Assembly (NCBI GenBank): GCA_964591085.1 | Contig: CAZPXH010000009.1 | Coordinates: 1-64,000, forward strand | DNA length: 64,000 nt | Direction of reading: 5' to 3' | DNA from: CAZPXH01 sp964591085 | GTDB lineage: Bacteria; Spirochaetota; Spirochaetia; DSM-27196; CAZPXH01 | In this document: piece by piece, positions 57,907-64,000 of the stretch | How the letters are laid out: every line of letters begins with the position of its first letter | Numbering within the stretch: the stretch's first letter is position 1 | Made by a program: the position numbers and the translations under genes | Notes under the pieces: generated by a model | The model's database searches: none | Told to the model about the DNA's origin: nothing | The model's input: only the letters and a program-made list of their open reading frames with translations

Positions 57907-59186
57907 CGCGGCTTCTCCAGAGCATAGCCCTGATCCACCGATACCTTCAACTCGTAGAGAAACAACTCCCGCGCTTTGCTGACCTGTTGCGGGCTGGCTT
58001 CCCGGGGAAGCACAAGGCGGACAACGCGGATCCGGCGCGTGAAGTCCCTGACCACGTCCGGCGTGAACACGCTACCGGCGTCCCGGAAGCCTCGGGGTCC
58101 GCCTGTTGTCCAGACAGGAATGTCCACTTCAAAGGAGATTGCTTCCGGGACGTCAATGATCGCGCCGTGTTCCACCGGAATTCCTGCCTCCACGCTGATG
58201 AGTTCTGCCAGTCTGGCCCGGGAATCCAAGTCCGCAATGCGCCATGGACCATCTATTGCTTCAGCCGGAATCTCGGCCACCACTTTGTGAAATCGCCGGG
58301 CAAACACCGCGGCAACCAGCGATGCTCCGGGCTGTTTCCCCTCTCCAAACCGTCGATAGAAGCTCTCATCGTCCAGGCCATACAGATCGCTGGTCTGGAA
58401 GGCTCCGGCTGCAAGGCCTCGGTGGAGTCCCGATTTGATCATTCCGGTGGCGATGCGGACCGTTGGATGCCAGTACACTGCCCGGTACATCAGGTACTTG
58501 GCAAACAGCAGGTGCTCAATGGCCGATACTCCGCTCTCACGGATGCCAATTGGCCCGTACCCGTCCGCGCGCAGGCGGGTCAGCACGTAATCCAGGTCCT
58601 GCACACCGTAGGGCACCCCGCAGAAGTACGCGTCCCTGGTGAGGTAGTCCAGCTTGTCCGGATCCAGTGCGCCGGAGAGCAGTCCCCGGTAGAAGCTGAT
58701 CTCCGGATCGCGCCCGTCCCGATCCGGATCCACGATATCCGCTACCCGGCGAGGATCCACGCCCGCATCATGACGAAGAACGGATGCCAGGGGATCCTCC
58801 AGAATGAGCTGGGCACCAAGGGTTTCGTGCTCCGTAAGCGGGAGCTCCTTCAGGCTGTGGGTGTAGGGGAAGTGGCCACAGTCGTGCAGGAGGGCTGCGG
58901 CAAGAAAGGCTCCGATACCATCGGTGCTCAGTCTCGGCCCATCCGGAAGATGCCGGATGGTATCAATCATCCTGCGAGCAACGTAGAATACTCCAAGGCT
59001 GTGACTCGCACGGGTATGCGTGGCGCCAGGATACACCAGGTAGGAGGGACCGAGCTGGCGAACTCGATGGAGCTGAACGAAGGCCGGGGTTTCAATCAGC
59101 CTGCGGAAGACGTCCGGAAGGTAGATGTTGCCCCACAGCGGGTCCCGAATAGGGTAGGCGCGGGTATCGTCAAGAAAGCGCTCCAT
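57903..59186 (-). CDS. HD-domain phosphohydrolase (dNTPase/SAMHD1-like)
   Basis: About 427 residues from ATG 59186 (MERFLDDTRAYPIRDPLWGNIYL). The HD motifs are HTRASHSLGVFYVARR, LLHDCGHFPYTHSLK (the central HD pair), and DPDKLDYLTRDAYFCGVPYG, as in dNTP triphosphohydrolases and related HD hydrolases such as SAMHD1. Its probable role is hydrolysis of (d)NTPs or another phosphorylated nucleotide. Longer in-frame forms (to 59510) run into the divergent lipoprotein. An acidic/charged C-terminal domain follows the HD core. It starts the operon with the unknown gene and ComFB gene. Confidence 0.85.
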   Translation of the reverse strand: MERFLDDTRAYPIRDPLWGNIYLPDVFRRLIETPAFVQLHRVRQLGPSYLVYPGATHTRASHSLGVFYVARRMIDTIRHLPDGPRLSTDGIGAFLAAALLHDCGHFPYTHSLKELPLTEHETLGAQLILEDPLASVLRHDAGVDPRRVADIVDPDRDGRDPEISFYRGLLSGALDPDKLDYLTRDAYFCGVPYGVQDLDYVLTRLRADGYGPIGIRESGVSAIEHLLFAKYLMYRAVYWHPTVRIATGMIKSGLHRGLAAGAFQTSDLYGLDDESFYRRFGEGKQPGASLVAAVFARRFHKVVAEIPAEAIDGPWRIADLDSRARLAELISVEAGIPVEHGAIIDVPEAISFEVDIPVWTTGGPRGFRDAGSVFTPDVVRDFTRRIRVVRLVLPREASPQQVSKARELFLYELKVSVDQGYALEKPR

Positions 59187-59921
59187 GGATGGCCAAAGCC
59201 TACCGCCCTGCTGCTTGCCCTGTCGATGCTGTTCCTCGCTGGGTGCGGCCGGGGAGGCGGCGAGGACGATGCGGCTGGTGGGTCTCCGGGCACGAACCCC
59301 GCGCAGGTGGCGGCAGCCGAGGCAGAGGCAGCTGCGCAAGACGCCAGAGACACCGAGTCCGGTGCCCGGGTGTTTGCCCTTGCGCGGGAGAGCAACGATG
59401 TCCCAGACAGCGCTGCCGGTGAAGGATCCACGGCAGGCAGCGGATTGTCCGGCCCGGACCTTCCCCCTCTTGGCTTCCGACTCGCTGATGTGTTGCCAGC
59501 CGCCGATCACAGCATTGGGCTTCTTGCACCCGCGGACAGCGTGGAAGCAGAGCTAGCCCAGCGATTTGTCCGCGCTGTTTCGGCGGTGCTTGGCGGAAGG
59601 CCGGATACAGACATCTCCGCACTGGTCACGCCGGAGAGCCGCAGCTATCTGCAGGGTGTGCTTGGAGCCGGGCCCCCGCTTTCCGGAGAGCTGCAGGCGC
59701 GCGTCGGTGAGTTCCGCCGGAATGATGGCGGACGGAGCCGCGCGGCCCTTGTACTACGAACAGATCTGCCATCAGAAGCGCAGGGAGAGATTGTGCTCCG
59801 GCGGGTAGAGGGCGCTCTTCTGGTGGAAGACCTGCTTATTGATCTCTCCGAGCTGGCAGAGATCCGCGAGCCTTCCGCGTTGGAGCCGCGCGGCTACAAC
59901 TGGTACTTTCAAACTCCATAG
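59166..59921 (+). CDS. Lipoprotein without an ordinary start codon (ATC or frameshift)
   Basis: About 251 residues if read from ATC 59166: (M)VKKALHGWPKPTALLLALSML, ending FLAGC, a good lipoprotein signal. The mature part has an Ala/Glu-rich linker (about 35-95) and a C-terminal domain (LPPLGFRLADVLPAADHSIGL..., ARVGEFRRNDGGRSRAALVLRTD) resembling a beta-rich lipid- or ligand-binding fold. In this frame there is no ATG/GTG/TTG before the lipobox. ATG 59189 lies one base out of phase; removing one C at 59204-59206 would also give a signal peptide. It precedes PilZ with a good GGGAG site for the next gene. Confidence 0.6.
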   Translation: MVKKALHGWPKPTALLLALSMLFLAGCGRGGGEDDAAGGSPGTNPAQVAAAEAEAAAQDARDTESGARVFALARESNDVPDSAAGEGSTAGSGLSGPDLPPLGFRLADVLPAADHSIGLLAPADSVEAELAQRFVRAVSAVLGGRPDTDISALVTPESRSYLQGVLGAGPPLSGELQARVGEFRRNDGGRSRAALVLRTDLPSEAQGEIVLRRVEGALLVEDLLIDLSELAEIREPSALEPRGYNWYFQTP

Positions 59922-59930
59922 GGAGACGTT

Positions 59931-61163
59931 ATGGCGCATGAAATGAAGCGGATTGAGGTGGAGTTTGTCCTGCAGTCGCTGCAGGAGGCGGGAGAGACCC
60001 TGCGCCTGCACATCAGCCGTCGCCGGTATCGGGCGCTTTTGACCGACTTCAATGACGACACCCTGACCCTTTCCTGGGACGCGGAGACCCCACCTGAGCG
60101 CGGGACACGAGCTACCGCGTTTTTCAGCCTTCGGGACAAGCGGATGACCTTCAGCGCGGTGATCAAGTCATCCTCGCAGTCACAGCTCGTGCTCAGCAGG
60201 CCTCAGTGCATCTACCGTGACCTTACCCGTGGGTTTGAACGCGTCACGCCGCCCGCGGACTTCTCGGTCACCTTCTCCGCAGAGGGTGAGGAGGTGGTCC
60301 TTTCCTATCCCAAGACGCTTGCCTGGGAGCCGGATCCGGAGCCCGTTCCTTCCCCCGGCTTTGACGCCCGGCGAATCGCAGATCTCCTCGCCGGGTTCCG
60401 GCAGACCGTTGCGCGCTATGCAAGCGAGAACAAGATCGTGATGTTTCGCGAGCGCAAGCCGGCCATCCTTCCGGAACGCCTGATAACCGCAAGCGGCAGA
60501 AGCCTCCTGTTGCCATTCGCCGATTCATTTGAGCAGGCTGAACACGATCCGGCGATCCGACGCCACCTGCTGGACGCGGATGACGTGGAACGCTTTGCCG
60601 GCGAGGACGGGCTGAGCAGCACTGACATCGTGCTTGAGCTGCAGCAGCATTCAGCGGAGCAGAGTGCCAATGGAATCGCCCAAGAGATCTACGCTCCGGT
60701 GGTGTTCCGGCAGTATGTGGTGGGCTACGTCTATGCGTTCCGGGATCCCCACCTTGTGGGCGGGTTCTCCCATGAGGCCATTCGATACATTGTTGATTTC
60801 ACCCGGATTCTCGCGAACTCTCTGAACTCCAACGGCTACTTTGAGGCGGATAGTCGGCCCGCACAGCGGGATGCTGAAATCATCGATATCAGTGGGTCCG
60901 GGATGCAGTTTGCCTACTCCTCCAGCGGACCGCAGGTTCATCTATACTCGGACATGGATCTCAAGATCAGCACGGGTGAACGGGAGATACCCATGACCGC
61001 GCGGGTCCAGCGGAAGTTCCAGGACTCCGGCAGGATCTACCTGGGAATTCAGTTTCTGCAGCTGTCCCAGGAAGATGAGGAGATCCTGTTGAAAGCCCTC
61101 TACGGTGAAGAGTTCACCGGGATAGAGGACCACGCCTTTGACGGGATCCGTCTGGACAACTGA
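59931..61163 (+). CDS. PilZ-type c-di-GMP receptor with inserted GAF-like region
   Basis: 410 residues. The N-terminal 90 residues resemble the YcgR-type beta-barrel (LRLHISRRRYRALLTDFNDDTLTLSWD, FFSLRDKRMTFSAVIKSS). TRGFERVTPPADFSVTF (about 99-115) carries an RxxxR motif (R100/R104), and IIDISGSGMQFAY (about 317-329) carries the DxSxxG motif (D319, S321, G324). These two halves of the usual PilZ c-di-GMP pocket are about 215 residues apart instead of about 20-25. The intervening stretch (about 130-305) looks like a GAF-like domain. GGGAGACGTT precedes ATG 59931. Together with ComFB it suggests c-di-GMP control near here, possibly of motility. Confidence 0.8.
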   Translation: MAHEMKRIEVEFVLQSLQEAGETLRLHISRRRYRALLTDFNDDTLTLSWDAETPPERGTRATAFFSLRDKRMTFSAVIKSSSQSQLVLSRPQCIYRDLTRGFERVTPPADFSVTFSAEGEEVVLSYPKTLAWEPDPEPVPSPGFDARRIADLLAGFRQTVARYASENKIVMFRERKPAILPERLITASGRSLLLPFADSFEQAEHDPAIRRHLLDADDVERFAGEDGLSSTDIVLELQQHSAEQSANGIAQEIYAPVVFRQYVVGYVYAFRDPHLVGGFSHEAIRYIVDFTRILANSLNSNGYFEADSRPAQRDAEIIDISGSGMQFAYSSSGPQVHLYSDMDLKISTGEREIPMTARVQRKFQDSGRIYLGIQFLQLSQEDEEILLKALYGEEFTGIEDHAFDGIRLDN

Positions 61164-61210
61164 CTCAGCTGCACCGCATTCCCCGACGAAAATAACAGGG
61201 GAGACCAGCA

Positions 61211-64000
61211 GTGCATCTTGTTGTCGTCCAGCTTGCGTCCTACCGCCAGCTGACCCGGATTGATCCGGAGCGCGTTACCCGAATTGAACGATCGCTTTGC
61301 AGCACAGCACGGACAGCTGCTGCGGGAATCCTGCAGGAACATGGACCTGAGCTGGTGTTTGTGCTTGAGACCAGCCGTCCCGGTGACATGTTGGTTCTCT
61401 GCCGGACGCTGTGGAGCATGCGCGGCATTCTGGACGCCGAGGCCGGGGAGCTTCTGGGCTATGCAATCATTGCCGACAGCGTGCGCCAGGCAGACGCGGA
61501 GGGTGTAGCCCAGCTGTTGTGGGCTTCCGGCCCGGCAACAACCCGAGACGGATTGTGGATTGGGCCGTCCCTGGCGGCAGTGGCGGCAAGCGCGTTTCGG
61601 ACACGGAAGGATGGCAGCTGGCACGAGGTGCTCGGTCTTTCGGGCAGCGGAACCCTGGACCACGTTCATGCGCGCGACTTTCTCTCCCGCCCCGAGCTGG
61701 AAGAGAGCCTTCTTGACCTGATTGCGGACGGGATCAACGGCGCAAGCCCGGGATATCTGTCCCTCATTCACGGCCACGCGGACCTTGGGACGCGCTACGC
61801 GGTGGAGGCAATGCTGCGGAGGCTCAACGGAGATGGGGAGCACTTGGTGTGGCTCTCCATGCTGGGTCTGCGGGGCATGGATGACCGATGGTATCCCTTC
61901 CGTCGGCTGCAGCTCGCCGGCTGGTACGAGCGCGTGGCGGGGCACCTTTCCGGCAGCGAAGCGGCTGCGTGGGCCGACGTGGAACCGGTCCTTCGACAGG
62001 CCCTGGGTATTGCTGGTGGAATGGTTGAGCCAAGCCACGCTAGCGTTGACCTCCGCCTTGGGTTGGACCTCTTTCTGCTGGCATACCAGCGCGCAACACG
62101 CGCTCAGCTGCTGACCCCGGTCCTGGTGCTGGAAGACGTTGACACCTTCCCTGCAGAGACTGCGTCCGTGCTCGCATCAGTGCTTGGAGCGCACCTGGAG
62201 CGGGGAGCGATTGTGGCTGTTGGTACCACTGCGAGCGAGGTCATCCCGGGAGCATTTCGCCGGATTCCGGCGCGGGTCATGCGAGTGACAGATCCTGGTA
62301 CCCAGGACATCCGAGACGCCGCGGTGGAGTTTGTCCGGAGACGATCGCTGGTACACGTCAATCCACAGCGGCTTCTTGATCGGTACGGACACAGTCCGGT
62401 GCGGATTTTCCACCACCTGGTAGTTCAGTCCGCAACAGACTCCTTTGTTCCCGGGGACGGAAGCGAGATATCGGACCCGATCCCGGTCATTATCGGGCAG
62501 CTTGACCGCACCGCGCTTGTCCTCCTTCACCTGGCGTTTGTCACGCGCGGGCTCCTGGGGTTGGATGAGCTTGCGGAGGTTCTCGGCCAGCTTGGTCTGG
62601 ATGCCGGCAGCCTCAGCAGGCAGCTCGCCAAATTGGCGGCGCTTGCTCTGGTCCGGGACGACAACTCGGCCATTCCGGCCGTGGACTGCGCACAACAGGT
62701 CCGGGACGCGATGGGAGCCCTTGCGGCGGAAACGGACGCCGCGGTGGTTGACGTGCTCACCGGAATGGTTGAACAGCGCAACGGCCTGACGCGGCGCACG
62801 CTCCTGTGGCTTCTGGAGCAACTGGGCGCCGGTCGGGATGCTCGCCGACACCTGGAAGAGGATGTGCGGCGAGGCATGTTCCTTCAGGGTCGGGAAGAGC
62901 TTTCGGTCACCCTGAAGACCTGGTTTGCCGATCCCGTCCACGCAGCTGAGGCGGGCGGTTGGCTGCGGGTGGTAGCAAGCGGCCTGCACGGAAGCATGCC
63001 GGAGCAGCAGGGCACGGACCGGCACCCGGCCGGTGAGGATCCGGCGAGCCGCGCCTGGTGGCACCGGGGCCAGGCAGAAGTGCTCTTTGCTGACCGCGCC
63101 TTTGCCGAGGCGGAGTCTCACACCCGCAAGGCTATGCTTGCGTGCCAGGCCATCCACGACGAGCGCGGTCTTGCTCATGCGCAGCTTGACACGGCAAGCC
63201 ACCTGCTGGCCGCAGACCGCCTGGCGGAAGCCCTTGAGTACATCCGGCTGGCCCGGTCGGCCATCGGACCCGGCCAGCCCGAGCTCTGGAGCCGGTGCCA
63301 GCGCTACCTCGTCATCAGCAGCTTCCTGTCGGGAAACATCGGTCGCTCGCTGGAGCACGCCCGAAAGCTGGAGCAGCGGTCCGCCGACCTGTGTTTCCGG
63401 CACGGGGAAGCATGGGCAGTCTTTGCCGCCGGGCGGGCGGAACTCGAATTGGGTCGGCTTGAGGCTGCAGCCCGGAGCATGGACCGCTGCGCCGGGATTG
63501 CGCGGCTGTATGGAATGAGCTCCCTGATGCGAATCAGCCGCATCTGGCGAGCGCGAATCATGCTGACATCAGGCGACCTTGCGGGCGCATCGCGCATAGC
63601 GGGCGGTCTTGCGGAGGCGGGGCAGCTCCTTGGTCCGGACGCGGCTCTGATGCAGGCAGAGCGCGCCATTGCTCTCCAGGATTGGCCGCGGGTTGTTGAG
63701 TACAGCGGCGGCCTGGTGGAGCGGGGAAGCACAGAACGGCCGCAGCTGGACCCGGTTGAATGGCGAAGCGGCTATAGTTGTCTGGAAGGGGTTGCAGCGG
63801 GGCTTCAGACCGATACCTTGCCCCCACGCCTGTTGGCCATGGCCTACCACGGAATAGCGCGGGCGCGCCTTGCCGACTCTGACGGACTGCGTGAGCTCTA
63901 CCACCTGACACGAGAAATTGACCTCAGCCGAACCGACCCCACAGCGTTCCGCTACCTTCACCTGTACTGGCAGGTTCTTCCCCGGCAACGCCGTGCCGGC
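61211..64000 (+). CDS. Large STAND-like ATPase with degenerate P-loop and helical repeats, partial
   Basis: The frame from GTG 61211 runs open to the window edge (at least 930 residues) and has GGGGAGA shortly before. The N-terminal 110 residues resemble a degenerate nucleotide-cyclase-like domain. Then a STAND NTPase part has GHADLGTR (about 188-195) where Walker A GxxxxGK[ST] is expected, and Walker B LVLEDVD (about 305-311). From about 610 onward TPR-like repeats follow (for example ALEYIRLARSAIGPGQPELW). The lysine of the P-loop is missing, so ATP binding is doubtful. It is transcribed after PilZ. It may relay c-di-GMP signalling, but this is only context. Confidence 0.6.
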   Translation, partial: MHLVVVQLASYRQLTRIDPERVTRIERSLCSTARTAAAGILQEHGPELVFVLETSRPGDMLVLCRTLWSMRGILDAEAGELLGYAIIADSVRQADAEGVAQLLWASGPATTRDGLWIGPSLAAVAASAFRTRKDGSWHEVLGLSGSGTLDHVHARDFLSRPELEESLLDLIADGINGASPGYLSLIHGHADLGTRYAVEAMLRRLNGDGEHLVWLSMLGLRGMDDRWYPFRRLQLAGWYERVAGHLSGSEAAAWADVEPVLRQALGIAGGMVEPSHASVDLRLGLDLFLLAYQRATRAQLLTPVLVLEDVDTFPAETASVLASVLGAHLERGAIVAVGTTASEVIPGAFRRIPARVMRVTDPGTQDIRDAAVEFVRRRSLVHVNPQRLLDRYGHSPVRIFHHLVVQSATDSFVPGDGSEISDPIPVIIGQLDRTALVLLHLAFVTRGLLGLDELAEVLGQLGLDAGSLSRQLAKLAALALVRDDNSAIPAVDCAQQVRDAMGALAAETDAAVVDVLTGMVEQRNGLTRRTLLWLLEQLGAGRDARRHLEEDVRRGMFLQGREELSVTLKTWFADPVHAAEAGGWLRVVASGLHGSMPEQQGTDRHPAGEDPASRAWWHRGQAEVLFADRAFAEAESHTRKAMLACQAIHDERGLAHAQLDTASHLLAADRLAEALEYIRLARSAIGPGQPELWSRCQRYLVISSFLSGNIGRSLEHARKLEQRSADLCFRHGEAWAVFAAGRAELELGRLEAAARSMDRCAGIARLYGMSSLMRISRIWRARIMLTSGDLAGASRIAGGLAEAGQLLGPDAALMQAERAIALQDWPRVVEYSGGLVERGSTERPQLDPVEWRSGYSCLEGVAAGLQTDTLPPRLLAMAYHGIARARLADSDGLRELYHLTREIDLSRTDPTAFRYLHLYWQVLPRQRRAG

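Noticed and set aside
57795..59165. A long plus-strand extension upstream of the lipoprotein before PilZ
   Set aside because: It is antisense to the HD motifs; only the part from about 59166 has protein-like features (signal peptide).
1..64000. CRISPR arrays, tRNA/rRNA genes, insertion sequences and prophage genes
   Set aside because: No regular spacer-repeat array, cloverleaf-like segment, transposase or phage gene was seen. Small RNAs cannot be excluded by eye.

Overview
The window is about 64 kb of very densely packed, high-GC bacterial DNA, with one scaffold gap of 100 N (8367-8466). No tRNA, rRNA, insertion sequence, phage gene or CRISPR array was seen, so it reads as core chromosome. 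The gene content points to a free-living or host-associated spirochaete (Spirochaetales/Spirochaetaceae-like). The pointers are a Treponema-type trans-2-enoyl-CoA reductase, paired DUF115 (motility accessory factor/MptE-like) genes, a Gld-type ABC exporter with DUF4340 neighbour, many TPR proteins, a RecJ longer than usual, and a YcgR/PlzA-like PilZ protein. This assignment is inference from family recognition and was not tested by search.

Layout. 1-2.7 kb: end of a possible ROK protein, a GPH sugar symporter and a PlsC-like acyltransferase. 2.7-11.5 kb (minus): a tightly overlapping operon hisD-like, folC, rqcH (interrupted by the gap), two unrecognised genes, murD and adenosine deaminase. 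11.6-17.5 kb (plus): fabV/ter and RNase Z, then a GldA/F/G-like ABC exporter with a DUF4340 protein. 17.5-24.8 kb (minus): a five-gene operon behind a good sigma70-type promoter, encoding a 602-residue acidic protein, an unrecognised protein, two DUF115 proteins and a membrane protein with a degenerate GGDEF-like domain. 25-31.2 kb: FtsB/DivIC-like gene, then lon, a D,D-carboxypeptidase lipoprotein, a phosphodiesterase and a DUF1015 gene (minus). 31.2-38 kb: recO, a deoxyribonucleotidase-like HAD gene, pyrimidine-nucleoside phosphorylase, recJ, an M23 peptidase, rpsU and a lipoprotein. 38-43.8 kb: a ParB-like/phosphoesterase/TPR operon diverging from two TPR genes. 43.8-54.3 kb (minus): mutL, a FecR-domain protein and an outer-membrane protein in one operon, preceded by a 1612-residue outer-membrane protein reminiscent of SprA. 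54.4-64 kb: a voltage-sensor-like membrane protein, DUF503, a ComFB fusion, an HD hydrolase, a lipoprotein, a PilZ protein and the start of a large STAND-like ATPase with repeats.

Themes. Several proteins keep a recognisable fold with altered catalytic or binding residues: HisD zinc ligands, the GGDEF site, the P-loop of the last ATPase, and an exonuclease-like insert in RecJ. Two likely c-di-GMP receptors (ComFB and PilZ) lie within 4 kb. Three genes (mutL, rpsU and the lipoprotein at 59166) lack any ATG/GTG/TTG at the position the protein requires, which suggests either unusual initiation (CTG, ATC) or consensus errors. The most promising leads for new biology are the voltage-sensor/HAMP-like protein, the PilZ domain split by an inserted domain, the SprA-like protein and the DUF115/acidic-protein operon.
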